Of a stretch of 64,000 bases of DNA, positions 9,597 through 18,692 are shown piece after piece. The DNA is taken from positions 62,001 through 126,000 of the forward strand of contig NZ_PXYK01000013.1 of the NCBI RefSeq assembly GCF_003012745.1. Direction: 5' to 3'. Position 1 is the first letter of the stretch. The number at the start of each line of letters is the position of its first letter. A program made the translations under genes and the position numbers. This DNA comes from Kumtagia ephedrae (GTDB taxonomy: Bacteria > Pseudomonadota > Alphaproteobacteria > Rhizobiales > Rhizobiaceae). A model generated the notes under the pieces. It was not told where the DNA came from, did no database searches, and saw nothing but the letters and a program-made list of their open reading frames with translations.

Positions 9597-10274
9597 CTAC
9601 TTCGCCCCAGCGTCAGCCGCCGCCCGGATCGCCTCGATGTTGGCGCGATAGGCGTCGGTCGAGCCGCTCTTGAACACCGCCGAGCCGGCGACCAGCACGT
9701 CGGCGCCGGCCGCAGCGACCAGCGGCGCGGTGTCCGGCGTGATCCCGCCATCGACTTCGATATGGATCGGCCGGTCGCCGATCATGGCCTTCACGCGGCG
9801 GATCTTCTTCAGCATGGCCGGGATGAAGGCCTGGCCGCCGAAACCAGGATTGACCGTCATGACCAGGATCAGGTCGAGCCGGTCGAGCACATGCTCGATT
9901 GCGCTCTCCGGCGTCCCCGGATTGAGCGACACGCCAGCCTTCTTGCCGAGGTTCTTCACGGTCTGAAGCGAGCGGTCGAGATGCGGGCCGGCTTCGGCGT
10001 GGATGGTGATCAGGTCGGCGCCCGCCTCGGCGAAGGCGGCGATGTAGGGATCGGCCGGCGCGATCATCAGGTGGCAGTCGAACAGTTTTTCGGTACGGCC
10101 GCGGATCGCCTTCACCACCGGCGGGCCGAAGGTGATGTTGGGCACGAAATGCCCATCCATGATGTCGAGATGCACCCAGTCGGCACCGGCGGCGACGACC
10201 GCCTCGACCTCGTCTCCCAGCCTCGAAAAATCCGCCGAGAGGATCGACGGCGAGATGATCGTCTTCCTGGTCAT
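9597..10274 (-). CDS. rpe: Ribulose-phosphate 3-epimerase
   Basis: Cytoplasmic TIM-barrel enzyme of 225 residues interconverting ribulose-5-P and xylulose-5-P. Signature segments are [37 protein letters not shown] with metal-binding His and catalytic Asp, [15 protein letters not shown] and [11 protein letters not shown]. Length is normal. It is convergent with nagA (36 bp apart) and follows the aldehyde dehydrogenase gene on the same strand after 41 bp. Confidence 0.96.
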   Translation of the reverse strand: MTRKTIISPSILSADFSRLGDEVEAVVAAGADWVHLDIMDGHFVPNITFGPPVVKAIRGRTEKLFDCHLMIAPADPYIAAFAEAGADLITIHAEAGPHLDRSLQTVKNLGKKAGVSLNPGTPESAIEHVLDRLDLILVMTVNPGFGGQAFIPAMLKKIRRVKAMIGDRPIHIEVDGGITPDTAPLVAAAGADVLVAGSAVFKSGSTDAYRANIEAIRAAADAGAK

Positions 10275-10315
10275 GGCAAACCTTCCGCCGTCGTTCCTGT
10301 CGATTCCTTAAGGGC

Positions 10316-11827
10316 TCAGTCGATGTCGAACGACACGCCCTGCGCCAGCGGCAGCGCCTTCGAATAGTTCACCGTGTTGGTGGCGCGGCGCATGTACGCC
10401 CTCCAGGCATCGGAGCCGCTCTCGCGACCGCCGCCCGTCTCCTTCTCGCCGCCGAACGCGCCGCCGATCTCGGCCCCCGACGTGCCGATATTGACGTTGG
10501 CGATGCCGCAGTCGGAACCTTCCGCCGACAGGAAACGCTCCGACTCCATCAGGTCGCGGGTGAAGATCGATGACGACAGACCGGCGCCGACGGCGTTGTG
10601 CTCGGCGATCGCCTGGTCGAGCTCGCTGTATTTCATGACGTAGAGGATCGGTGCGAAGGTCTCCTCCAGCACCGGACCTGTCTGCTTCGGCATCTCCACC
10701 AGCGCCGGACGGACATAATAGGCTTCGGCGCCGCCGGTGTCCACGCGCTCGCCGCCGGTCACCGTGCCGCCTTCAGCCTTGGCCGCGTCGAGCGCCTTCT
10801 GCATGCCCTCGAAAGCCACCCTGTCGATCAGCGGGCCGACCAGCGCGCTGGTTTCCAGCGGGCTGCCTACCGACACGCTCTGATAGGCCTTCCGCAGGCG
10901 CGGCACGAGCGTGTCGTAGACGCTGTCGTGCACGAACAGGCGCCGCAGCGTCGTGCAGCGCTGGCCGGCCGTGCCCATGGCGCCGAAGGCGATGGCGCGG
11001 ACGGCCATGTCGAGATCGGCACTTGGGCAGACGATGCCGGCATTGTTGCCGCCGAGCTCGAGGATTGCACGGGCGAAGCGTTTTGCCAGCCGCGGCCCGA
11101 CCGCGCGGCCCATGCGGGTCGAGCCGGTGGCCGAGACCAGCGGCACTTTCGGATGGTCGACCAGCACCTCGCCGATCGCACCGTCGCCGATCAGCACCTG
11201 CACGAGCCCGTTCGGCACATCGGCTGCGCGCTCGGCCGCGCGGGCGAAGATGGCCTGGCAGGCGAGCGCCGTCAGCGGCGTCTTCTCCGACGGTTTCCAC
11301 ACCACGGAGTTGCCGCACACCAGCGCCAGCGCCGCATTCCACGACCAAACCGCCACCGGAAAGTTGAAGGCGGAGATGACGCCGACGACGCCGAGCGGGT
11401 GCCAGGTCTCCATCATGCGGTGGCCGGGGCGCTCGGTGGCGATGGTCAGGCCGTAGAGCTGCCGTGACAGGCCGACGGCGAAGTCGCAGATGTCGATCAT
11501 CTCCTGGACTTCGCCGAGTCCCTCGGACGGGATTTTTCCGACCTCGATCGACACCAGCCGGCCGAGATCGGCCTTGGCGGCGCGCAGTTCCTCGCCGAGC
11601 AGCCGCACCAGCTCGCCGCGCTTCGGTGCCGGCACGTTGCGCCAGGCGCGGAACGCCGCGTCGGCCTCCTCGATCATCGCCGCCGCGTCGCCCGCCGAGA
11701 TCGTCTTCAGCGCCGCGATCTGCTCGCCCGTCACCGGACTGCGAACGACGAGATCGCCGCCGGCAAGACGATCCGCCCGAACTCCCAGCCTGCCGAGCAG
11801 TTCCGTGGTCTCGCTCCTGATGTCCAT
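10316..11827 (-). CDS. Aldehyde dehydrogenase, ALDH7 / piperideine-6-carboxylate dehydrogenase-like
   Basis: NAD(P)-dependent aldehyde dehydrogenase of 503 residues. The catalytic base lies in ILELGGNNAGIV, the nucleophile in GTAGQRCTTLRRLFVH, and the cofactor loop in VSATGSTRMGR. The NN after LELGG and the TTLRR after the cysteine are typical of ALDH7 (alpha-aminoadipic semialdehyde dehydrogenase / lysine catabolism). The start at 11827 (MDIRSETTELLGRL) is chosen because AAGGAGACG precedes it; an in-frame upstream extension has no family resemblance. No other lysine-catabolism gene is visible nearby. Confidence 0.9.
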   Translation of the reverse strand: MDIRSETTELLGRLGVRADRLAGGDLVVRSPVTGEQIAALKTISAGDAAAMIEEADAAFRAWRNVPAPKRGELVRLLGEELRAAKADLGRLVSIEVGKIPSEGLGEVQEMIDICDFAVGLSRQLYGLTIATERPGHRMMETWHPLGVVGVISAFNFPVAVWSWNAALALVCGNSVVWKPSEKTPLTALACQAIFARAAERAADVPNGLVQVLIGDGAIGEVLVDHPKVPLVSATGSTRMGRAVGPRLAKRFARAILELGGNNAGIVCPSADLDMAVRAIAFGAMGTAGQRCTTLRRLFVHDSVYDTLVPRLRKAYQSVSVGSPLETSALVGPLIDRVAFEGMQKALDAAKAEGGTVTGGERVDTGGAEAYYVRPALVEMPKQTGPVLEETFAPILYVMKYSELDQAIAEHNAVGAGLSSSIFTRDLMESERFLSAEGSDCGIANVNIGTSGAEIGGAFGGEKETGGGRESGSDAWRAYMRRATNTVNYSKALPLAQGVSFDID

Positions 11828-12078
11828 CGAACGTCTCCTTACGCTTGTGTCGGGCGCTGTCCGCATTCCGACGTCGCCGGCGTGCCCCATCTTCAGTGCC
11901 GCCGCGGCTCGATTGGGTGCGGCTATATCGCGATACGGCGCGAAAATTCCACCGGATTCCACCTGAGGACAGCCATTTTCCGCTGCGCATGCACGAAGCG
12001 GTGGACTGGGTGCCATCCTCCGCAACCCTTGCTGGCTTCCAAGCTTGCGGCTGTCGCTTCCCGTGTTAAGGTTTTGTC

Positions 12079-12954
12079 TTGCAGGCTCGCAATCGTTTTT
12101 CGCAAAGGCGGAGCCGACGGGGGTTAGGTGTGGGGGTCGCCGGCGTGATTGGCGAGTTCGTGGTGCTGCTGGCGGCGGTCTACCTCGCCACGGTCGCGCT
12201 GTATTTCGCCCTGGGCGTCGGCATTAGCTGGCTCAACGACCGCAATCCGCAACGCCGCATCCAGCAGCGGCGGCGCGGCGAAAGGCGCATGCTGGCGGAA
12301 ATCCGCCAGAGCATGGCCTCGATCCTGGTATCCAGCCTTTCTCTGGCGATCGGTCTCCATGCCCAGATGCAAGGCTGGGCACCGATCCCCTGGGCGCTGG
12401 ACTGGTGGACCGCCCTGCCGCTGTTCCTGCTTTGCATGGTGCTGTTCGACACCTGGTTCTATTTCGCCCATCGGCTGCTGCACACCAGACCCTTCTACCG
12501 CTTCCACGCGCTGCACCACCGCAGCGTCGCGCCGACGGTGTGGAGCAACGATTCCATCGGCCTGGTGGATACCGCGATCAGCCAGGGTTTTTACGCGGTG
12601 ATCGTCTTCCTCGTGCCGTTTCCGCCGGTCATCCTGCTCGCGCACAAGGCCTTCGACCAGATCAACGGCACGTTCGGGCATGCGGGTTTCGAATATTTCG
12701 CCGCGCCGACGGCGCGCAGCCCCTGGCCGATGCTGTGCACGACCTACCACGACCAGCACCACGCGCAGTTCCGCTACAACTACGCGAACTACTTCTCGTT
12801 CTGGGACCGCATGCTGGGGACGATCGCGCCCGGCTATGACAGGCGGGTGGAGACGTTGGAAAGGACCGCGGCGCCGCTGAACCTGTCTGCCCCGGAAGCC
12901 GGTGCTGGCGACGAGATCTTTCCGGACAAGCGCGCCGTCCCCCCGGCCGAGTGA
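12079..12954 (+). CDS. Sterol desaturase / fatty acid hydroxylase family membrane protein
   Basis: Integral membrane di-iron protein of about 291 residues. Histidine motifs of the family are present: FAHRLLHTRPFYRFHALHH near the middle and TYHDQHHAQFRYNY near the end. At least four hydrophobic segments are visible, the first at VVLLAAVYLATVALYFALGV. Substrate is unknown. The start is uncertain: TTG at 12079 has TTAAGG 8 bases upstream; GTG at 12130 would start just before the first membrane segment but lacks a clear ribosome site. The 251-bp space upstream, shared with the divergent aldehyde dehydrogenase, shows no other gene. Confidence 0.83.
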   Translation: MQARNRFSQRRSRRGLGVGVAGVIGEFVVLLAAVYLATVALYFALGVGISWLNDRNPQRRIQQRRRGERRMLAEIRQSMASILVSSLSLAIGLHAQMQGWAPIPWALDWWTALPLFLLCMVLFDTWFYFAHRLLHTRPFYRFHALHHRSVAPTVWSNDSIGLVDTAISQGFYAVIVFLVPFPPVILLAHKAFDQINGTFGHAGFEYFAAPTARSPWPMLCTTYHDQHHAQFRYNYANYFSFWDRMLGTIAPGYDRRVETLERTAAPLNLSAPEAGAGDEIFPDKRAVPPAE

Positions 12955-12995
12955 CCGGCCACCGGATTTCACGTCGGCGTCGCGAAGTCGGCGGA

Positions 12996-13256
12996 CTACT
13001 CCGCTGCCTGTCTGGAGCCCGGCCGTGTCTGGTCGCCGTGTCCGGCCAGCAGGCCCTGGATCGAGATATCCTCGTCGAGCGCTTCCCAATGCAGCCCGCG
13101 CGTGCTGATGGTCACCGCTTCGCGTTCTGCGCTTGCCGCGCGCAGCAGCCGCGGAAACCATGCGAGAGGAACACTCAGCACCCGCCCGTCGGACAGGTCA
13201 ACCCGCATGCTGTCCTGATCGAAGTCAACTTTGACAGCCCTAACCGAAGAATTCAT
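12996..13256 (-). CDS. DUF2442 family protein
   Basis: Small soluble protein of 86 residues. The pattern VDLSDGRVLSVPLAWFPRLL followed by a conserved acidic end (WEALDEDISIQGLLAG) is characteristic of DUF2442. Genes of this family commonly lie next to a DUF4160 gene, as here; such pairs have been proposed to be toxin-antitoxin-like but the function is not settled. Its ATG at 13256 lies inside the 3' end of the upstream DUF4160 gene (17-base overlap), so translation was probably coupled. Confidence 0.85.
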   Translation of the reverse strand: MNSSVRAVKVDFDQDSMRVDLSDGRVLSVPLAWFPRLLRAASAEREAVTISTRGLHWEALDEDISIQGLLAGHGDQTRPGSRQAAE

Positions 13257-13481
13257 ACCAAGCCTGCTCGATTTCGTCGCGACGCCTCACGATGATTTCG
13301 GTCAGTTCGCGAAGCGTCTTGGCGTTGAAGCCGTCATTGTAGCTACCACGACATCCGGCCTGAGCCAAAATTTGGCATCGATGTCGTCCTTCATCACGTG
13401 GATGTGGGGCGGTTCGCGAGGCTCCCCTTCGTTCGAATAGAAGTGGAACCGGAAGCCCTTGTGTCGAAAGACGACCGGCAT
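13240..13481 (-). pseudogene. DUF4160 gene with a single-base frameshift
   Basis: The first frame from ATG 13481 reads [20 protein letters not shown] and on through PPHIHVMKDDIDAKFWL, a clear DUF4160 N-terminus, then stops early at 13302. The expected C-terminus (SYNDGFNAKTLRELTEIIV, then RRRDEIEQAWYEFFG) is present in the next frame and ends at 13240. Restoring one base near 13340-13350 gives an intact 80-residue protein of normal DUF4160 length. The start shares one base with the argB stop. Either a recent pseudogene or a sequencing/assembly indel. Confidence 0.85.
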
Positions 13482-14371
13482 CACGGCACGATCAGCGTCC
13501 CGGCCCCATGCTCGGTGAACAACTCCAGCAGCACGGCGTGCGGCGTCTTGCCGTTGAGGATGACCACCCCTTCGACGCCACGGTCGATCGCCTCGATGCA
13601 GGTCTCGACCTTCGGGATCATGCCGCCGGAGATGGTGCCGTCGGCGATCAACGCCTTGGCCTGCGCCACCGACAGTTCGTCGATCAGCTTCTTGTCGCCG
13701 TCGAGCACGCCGGGAACGTCGGTCAGGAACAGCAGCCGCTTCGCTTCCAGGGCGCCGGCGATGGCGCCGGCGAAGGTGTCGGCATTGATGTTGTAGGTAT
13801 GGCCGTCGCGGCCGGGCGCCACCGGCGCGATCACCGGGATCATCTCCGAGCGGGCGAGCAGGTCGAGCAGCGTGCGGTCGACCTCGACCGGTTCGCCGAC
13901 GAAGCCGAGGTCGAGCACCCGCTCGATGTTGGAATCGGGATCGCGCACCATCTTCTTCGCCTTCTCGGCGAAGACCATGTTGCCGTCCTTGCCGCACAGT
14001 CCGATCGCCCATTCGCCCTCGGCGTTGATGAGCGCCACGATCTCCTTGTTGATGGAGCCGGCCAGCACCATCTCGACGATCTCGACGGTCTTCTGGTCTG
14101 TCACCCGCAGGCCACCCTCGAATTTCGACTCGATGCCCATCTTGGTGAGCATGGCGCCGATCTGCGGCCCGCCACCATGCACGACGATCGGATTGACGCC
14201 CGATTGCTTGAGCAGCGCGATGTCGCGGGCGAAGGCACGGCCGAGTTCCGGATTGCCCATGGCGTGGCCGCCATACTTCACCACCACCGTCTTGTTCTCG
14301 TAGCGCTGCATGTAAGGCAGGGCGCGGGACAGCAGGGCGGCTTGCGCGGCGGCGGTTTCGGCGATGTCCAT
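13481..14371 (-). CDS. argB: Acetylglutamate kinase
   Basis: Cytoplasmic amino-acid kinase of 296 residues, second step of arginine synthesis (ATP + N-acetylglutamate). The N-terminal glycine loop ([11 protein letters not shown]), the second loop [15 protein letters not shown], substrate segment GLRVTD and ATP-site lysine region [14 protein letters not shown] are all present. The N-terminal helix (MQRYENKT) is the arginine-sensing extension of the hexameric, feedback-inhibited type. Two small DUF genes follow with overlaps. In many Rhizobiales argB sits near engB-yidC-rnpA-rpmH; here those genes lie 9-17 kb away on the same strand. Confidence 0.97.
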   Translation of the reverse strand: MDIAETAAAQAALLSRALPYMQRYENKTVVVKYGGHAMGNPELGRAFARDIALLKQSGVNPIVVHGGGPQIGAMLTKMGIESKFEGGLRVTDQKTVEIVEMVLAGSINKEIVALINAEGEWAIGLCGKDGNMVFAEKAKKMVRDPDSNIERVLDLGFVGEPVEVDRTLLDLLARSEMIPVIAPVAPGRDGHTYNINADTFAGAIAGALEAKRLLFLTDVPGVLDGDKKLIDELSVAQAKALIADGTISGGMIPKVETCIEAIDRGVEGVVILNGKTPHAVLLELFTEHGAGTLIVP

Positions 14372-14458
14372 CAGGTCCTCCGAGGTGATCCGCGGCGCGT
14401 CTTAGCGATAAAGCCGGCGGCTAGCAAATGGCGTCGCGGCCATTCGCCGATCGACGAT

Positions 14459-14890
14459 CTACCAGGACGAAGCCAGCAGGAAGATGACGGTCGCGGCGAG
14501 GCCGAGAGTGGTGCGCACGGCATGCAGGCCGGCCCATTTCCGCAGGAGATCGCGGCTGTCCGGTCCCGCCTGCGCCGGGTCCATCCCCATCAGCACGTCG
14601 TTGACCGGCCGGATGGCGATCAGGGTGAAGGGCCAGTTGGCGACCAGCACCAGCGCGCCGGCGAGCCATGGCCAGCCGCCGGTCTGCCACCAGGCGGCGA
14701 GCCCGAGCAGGAAGCCGACAAGCGCCAGCGTCGCCTGCATGGCGTAGCCGCGCTTGTAGGAGGGCTTCCATTGCGCCAGCAGGGCGCGGTCGTCGAGGGA
14801 AAGCCGGGCCGGATGCTCGACCAGATTGATGTAGACGGCCGCGCCTGAAAACAGGGCCGCGACGACGAGGGCGAGATGGCCGGCGATCAT
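14459..14890 (-). CDS. DUF1772-like membrane protein
   Basis: Membrane protein of 143 residues with four predicted transmembrane helices (about residues 5-22, 52-68, 74-95 and 124-140). The segment SGAAVYINLVEHPAR near the N-terminus and the pattern RPVNDVLM are typical of DUF1772 (anthrone-oxygenase-like) proteins. No catalytic function can be assigned. It is monocistronic, between argB and the divergent ECF sigma gene. Confidence 0.72.
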   Translation of the reverse strand: MIAGHLALVVAALFSGAAVYINLVEHPARLSLDDRALLAQWKPSYKRGYAMQATLALVGFLLGLAAWWQTGGWPWLAGALVLVANWPFTLIAIRPVNDVLMGMDPAQAGPDSRDLLRKWAGLHAVRTTLGLAATVIFLLASSW

Positions 14891-15033
14891 GACGTCTCCA
14901 ATCGGCGCTGATCAGTTTCGACGATGGTATGCCGGCCGAAGCCGCGCGCAAGGTCCCATGCGCCAGACGCGGACGGAAGCGGATGTGCGGCCGCCAGTGG
15001 TGATGGTCCGAAATCGTGATAGTCTGGCCGTGC

Positions 15034-15615
15034 ATGGAACCGAAAGCGTCAGCCTCCGCAGGTGACCGGTCTCCGGTGGGACAGCCGGATGTCACGCGGC
15101 TGATCGTGCGCGTCTCGATGAAGGATCGCGCCGCCTTCGACCTCCTCTACCGCCAGACCAGCGCGAAACTCTTCGGTGTCTGCCTGCGTGTCTTGAACGA
15201 TCGTTCCGAGGCCGAGGAAGCGCTGCAGGAGGTATTCGTCAAGATCTGGACCAAGGCGGATCGCTTCGCCGCCTCCGACCTCAGCCCGATCTCCTGGCTG
15301 GTGGCGATCGCGCGCAACCATGCGATCGACCGGCTGCGCCAGCGCCGGCAGACGGCGGCCGGCATCGAGGAAGCCGCCGAGATCGCCGATCCGGCTCTCG
15401 ATCCCGAGGCGCTGGCGGCGGCCGGCGGCGAGGCCGGGCGCATCCACCGCTGCCTCGAGGAACTCGACACCGACCGGGCCGAAGCGGTGCGCGGCGCCTA
15501 TATCCGGGGAGAGAGCTATGCGGAACTGGCAGCTCGCCATGGCGTGCCGCTGAACACCATGCGGACCTGGCTGCGGCGCAGCCTGCTGAAACTCAGGGAA
15601 TGCCTCGAACGATGA
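15034..15615 (+). CDS. ECF sigma factor (SigK/RpoE-like)
   Basis: Alternative sigma factor of 193 residues. Region 2 reads DLLYRQTSAKLFGVCLRVL, then AEEALQEVFVKIW and SWLVAIARNHAIDRLR; region 4 reads GESYAELAARHGVPLNTMR followed by TWLRRSLLKLRECL. The next gene encodes a membrane anti-sigma factor and overlaps by ATGA, so this is a sigma/anti-sigma pair. The start is taken at ATG 15034; an in-frame GTG at 15016 is possible and neither has a strong ribosome site. A fasciclin gene lies downstream, an arrangement seen in other alphaproteobacteria. Confidence 0.92.
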   Translation: MEPKASASAGDRSPVGQPDVTRLIVRVSMKDRAAFDLLYRQTSAKLFGVCLRVLNDRSEAEEALQEVFVKIWTKADRFAASDLSPISWLVAIARNHAIDRLRQRRQTAAGIEEAAEIADPALDPEALAAAGGEAGRIHRCLEELDTDRAEAVRGAYIRGESYAELAARHGVPLNTMRTWLRRSLLKLRECLER

Positions 15616-16322
15616 GCATCGTGGAAGACAGACTGCCGGACGAAGGTGGCGACGACCTGCTCGCCGCCGAATTCGTGCTCGGCGTGCTGTCCGCCGAGGA
15701 ACGGGCAGCGGCGGCGCGGCGCATCGAGGCGGAGCCGGCTTTCGCGCGGCTCGTCGAGCGCTGGGAGGGCGATCTCGCGCCGATGTCTGCCGCCTACGCG
15801 CCCGTCGAGCCGCCGGCCTCGGCGAAGGCCGGGCTCGACAGGCGGCTGTTCCCGGAAGGCGGGGAACGGTCGCGGCCGCGCCTGTGGTCGAGCCTCGCCT
15901 TCTGGCGCGGGCTGGCGGCCGCGGCGGTCGCCGCTTTGGCCCTCGCCATCCTGCTGCCCTTCGCTGTGCGCCCGCCCGCTCCGCAGGACCGTCTGGTCGC
16001 CTCGCTCTCGGCGGCGGACAGCGACGTTCGCTACGTCGCCCTGTACGATCCCGCCGCAGGCCAGGTCGACCTGCGCCATGTCTCCGGCGAAAGGGCCGCC
16101 GGCCGAGACTTCGAACTCTGGGTCATCGAAGGCGCCAACCAGCCCATCTCCATGGGCGTCATCCCGGCCGGCGAAACGGCACAGCTTCCGGTCGAGGCGG
16201 AGGTCGGCGGAAGGCTCGCCGCGGGCGCCAAGCTGGCGATCAGCCTCGAACCGGCGGGCGGCTCGCCGACCGGCCTGCCGACCGGCCCGGTGATCTCCCT
16301 GGGCGACCTGTTGCGGCTTTAG
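15612..16322 (+). CDS. Membrane anti-sigma factor (RskA family)
   Basis: Protein of 236 residues. The N-terminal cytosolic part (LLAAEFVLGVLSAEERAAA, the zinc-free anti-sigma start) would bind the sigma factor encoded just upstream; one transmembrane helix (GLAAAAVAALALAILLPF, about residues 98-115) follows, and the C-terminal periplasmic RskA domain contains FELWVIEGANQPISMGVIP. The ATG at 15612 overlaps the sigma stop as ATGA, preferred over the ATG at 15600. The role would be to release the sigma factor after proteolysis under an envelope signal. Confidence 0.9.
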   Translation: MSIVEDRLPDEGGDDLLAAEFVLGVLSAEERAAAARRIEAEPAFARLVERWEGDLAPMSAAYAPVEPPASAKAGLDRRLFPEGGERSRPRLWSSLAFWRGLAAAAVAALALAILLPFAVRPPAPQDRLVASLSAADSDVRYVALYDPAAGQVDLRHVSGERAAGRDFELWVIEGANQPISMGVIPAGETAQLPVEAEVGGRLAAGAKLAISLEPAGGSPTGLPTGPVISLGDLLRL

Positions 16323-16622
16323 GGTCGGCACGCAGCGGCCAGCGAATGATGCTGCCCGCACTCCCTCTCCCGTTTCCACCTGTCTGACTCATACGTTCCA
16401 CAGTTGAGCTTCGGCTTGCTGGTTGTGTGGGATTTTCTGATTGTCTTGCATTACCTCGCGATATGGCCCGGCCAACTTTTCCCGGGACGCTGTCCGGTGC
16501 TTCAAACATTCGCGATGCGCCGGGTTCCGTCGCGACATCGCCGCCCTGAAACTCTTCTGCGCTTTGTCTCGTAACTCTTTGTGTCGCCCGCCAGACGGGA
16601 AGCAACCAAGGAGAATCCCGAA

Positions 16623-17174
16623 ATGCGCAAGGTCACCGCAGCCCTCTTCGCCTCCGCGTTCGCGCTCGCCGCGACGGCAGTCTATGCCGCGAACCCGATG
16701 GTAGGCGGAGCGCCGATGTATGCCGACAAGAACATCGTCGAGAATGCCGTGAATTCGAAGGACCACACGACGCTGGTCGCCGCCGTCAAGGCCGCCGGCC
16801 TGGTCGAGACGCTGCAGGGCGCCGGACCCTTCACCGTGCTTGCCCCCACCAACGAGGCCTTCGCGGCACTTCCGGCAGGCACGGTCGAGACACTGCTGAA
16901 GCCGGAGAACAAGGACAAGCTGACCAAGATCCTGACCTGCCACGTGGTCGGCGCCAAGGCGCTGTCGGCCGATATCATGAAGATGGTCGACGACGACAAG
17001 GGCGCGCATCCGGTCAAGACCGTCGGCGGCTGCACCTGGACCGCGAAATACCAGGGCGACAAGGTCATGATCGAGGACGAGAACGGCAACGTCGCCAACG
17101 TCACCATCGCCAATGTCGAGCAGTCGAACGGCGTCATCCACGTCATCGACAAGGTTCTGCTGCCGAAGATGTAA
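16623..17174 (+). CDS. Secreted fasciclin (FAS1) domain protein
   Basis: Exported protein of 183 residues with a Sec signal peptide (MRKVTAALFASAFALAATAV, cleavage near YA-AN) and one FAS1 domain. Both conserved FAS1 boxes are seen: GPFTVLAPTNEAFAALPAGT and NGVIHVIDKVLLP. A strong AAGGAG site lies 10 bases upstream of the ATG. It lies 300 bp downstream of an ECF sigma/anti-sigma pair and may be its target. The 300-bp gap contains no other gene that I can support. Confidence 0.93.
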   Translation: MRKVTAALFASAFALAATAVYAANPMVGGAPMYADKNIVENAVNSKDHTTLVAAVKAAGLVETLQGAGPFTVLAPTNEAFAALPAGTVETLLKPENKDKLTKILTCHVVGAKALSADIMKMVDDDKGAHPVKTVGGCTWTAKYQGDKVMIEDENGNVANVTIANVEQSNGVIHVIDKVLLPKM

Positions 17175-17181
17175 TTCCCAT

Positions 17182-17200
17182 CCCGGCCGAAGAGGCCGGG
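17182..17200 (+). terminator. Hairpin after the fasciclin gene
   Basis: CCCGGCC-GAAGA-GGCCGGG forms a perfect 7-bp stem with a 5-base loop, 8 bases after the fasciclin stop. There is no U-tract, so it may be a stability hairpin or weak terminator. Confidence 0.5.
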
Positions 17201-17401
17201 GCCGGAAACCCGCCGTCTCAGGCTATCGGACATGCGGGCGGTTTCCGGCTTCACCGCCCGCGCGTCCGACAAGCGCTCCGCACCCTTCGCGCCCCATCCG
17301 CGACCGAGGCGGAGCGCTTCGCTTTTCGCGTTCCCCGACGCGCTTGACCTCAACCGAGCTTGAGGTCCTAGCCTGACGCCCACCGTTTCAGGAGAGCGCG
17401 C

Positions 17402-17765
17402 ATGGACTTCATCGACAACACCGTCAGCCCGGTCGTCTTCATCAACATCTTCACCGTGAAGCCCGGCTGCATGGACGAATTCATAGCCCTGCAGCAGGCC
17501 CATCTGCGGCGCTCGCGCGGCATCGTTCCCGGCTGGCGGGGCAGCCGGCTGCACCGCGGCCTCGACGGCATCACTGCGATCATGGTCAGCACCTTCGATT
17601 CGATCGCCGACCACCAGCGGGTGCACGGCACCGAGCGCTTCGCCGAGCATGTCGTCAAGGTGCGGCAGCTCATGGAGAAGAACGAGCCCGGGCTATTTCC
17701 TGCTCGCCGAGCATGTCGACATCGCCGAGGCGCGCAGCCGGCCGGTCAGCGCACCGGCGGCCTGA
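17402..17765 (+). pseudogene. Antibiotic-biosynthesis-monooxygenase-like (ABM) gene with one-base frameshift
   Basis: The frame from ATG 17402 (good AGGAGA site) encodes an ABM-type ferredoxin-fold start: VVFINIFTVKPGCMDEFIA and a later IMVSTFDSIADHQRVHGTE. At 17690-17692 the run GGG throws translation out of frame. Removing one G gives YFLLAEHVDIAEARSRPVSA and a stop at 17765, a normal 120-residue protein. As given, the frame instead runs to 17956 with an arginine/proline-rich tail unlike the family. Either a real frameshift in a short G run or a sequencing error. Confidence 0.75.
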
Positions 17766-17880
17766 ATCCGTCCGGCTTCGTTCGCCGGCAGCAGCCATCG
17801 TCGCCAAGCAGCGAAGAATCCGCTGTGGCCGTTCGCCTTGTGCCCGGAGGGGCGGCTTTCATATCGAGCAGACGCCGCCG

Positions 17881-18692
17881 TCACGATGTGTCGGGCGGCT
17901 CCAGTGCCCACTGCGCAAGCCCGTGCAGGACGTCCAGCACCTCGTGCACCTCGTGAACGGGCTTTTTTCGCCGCCAGCCCGGCGGGCGGCCGGGTTTCAG
18001 CGGCGAGAAGCGGCCGAACCGGCGCAGACCGCCGGTTTCCTGCTCGCGCGCCAGGGCGGCGTCGCGGCGTGCCCGCCAGCGGGCGAAGCGTCTTGCCTGG
18101 CCGGGCAGATCGTCGAGCGCCAAAATCAGCGCCCGCAGCCGCGCGTCCAGCCGCCTCGCGTCGATCGGATCTTTGGGCGACCAGACGGGGATGCGGAACG
18201 GCTCGCTGTAGCCGGGACAGGAGATGCGCGGCACGCCCCTGGGCGCCCGCCGCGGGCGGCGGTTCCAGGGTTTTAGCGGATCGAGCAGAGGCAGGGTCGC
18301 GCGCCGGGCGCGGGTTTTCGGCCGCGCCGGCATGCGGACGGGGCCGGCCCCGGGCCGGAATTTTGGCTGCGGCTTCTGCCGGGGCGGCGGCAGGGTCACG
18401 ACGAGGCCACGCGCGGCCACGACGATGAGGCGCCGCACCGCCGCTTCGGCGGGGCGCAGGAGCCGGAGTATGGCGCGGTGGAGGCGGCGGGGAAGGGTGA
18501 GCGAGGGGTCAAGTGCCGGCGCAAGTGCCGGGGACAGTTTACTTTTTTCGGCCCGCGAAAACCTTGAAGCGGCTGTGCCCTTCTGCCGAAAGAAAGTAAA
18601 CTGTCCCCTGAGTTCCTCGAAATCCAAGCCTGCCATGCGAGGATGCGTTTCAGCGCCTCGCGATTCTTCTCGATTGCCGCATCCCAGTCCAC
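17881..18692 (-). pseudogene. Arg/Pro-rich hypothetical protein, N-terminus frameshifted and carrying a palindromic insertion
   Basis: A GTG at 18692 with AAGGAG upstream begins VDWDAAIEKNREALKRIL, then the frame breaks; the next frame resumes at about 18636 (MAGLDFEELRG) and continues to the stop at 17881. Inside it, residues translated from 18530-18608 (GQFTFFRQKG...AEKSKLSP) come from a 79-bp palindromic repeat, after which LPRRLHRAILRLLRPAEAAV and a basic, proline-rich C-terminus follow. I do not know a function. A shorter product from ATG 18636 (about 251 residues) could still be made. Codon composition is extremely G+C- and Arg-rich. Confidence 0.55.
18530..18608. repeat. 79-bp palindromic element, copy 1
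   Basis: Ends are inverted copies: GGGGACAGTTTACTTTTTTC at the left and its near-complement GAAAGTAAACTGTCCCC at the right, enclosing a variable centre. The same element in opposite orientation is at 22637-22715, also 79 bases. It resembles REP/BIME-type elements that are mobilised by RAYT-type transposases in other proteobacteria; no transposase is in the window. This copy lies inside a reading frame. Confidence 0.85.

Noticed and set aside
10279-10297. AACC followed by GTTCC upstream of rpe
   Set aside because: Only 10 bases lie between the two parts instead of 16.
17713-18428. Several plus-strand frames opposite the Arg/Pro-rich gene
   Set aside because: They overlap each other in different frames, lack ribosome sites, and consist of Arg/Ala/Gly-rich filler.
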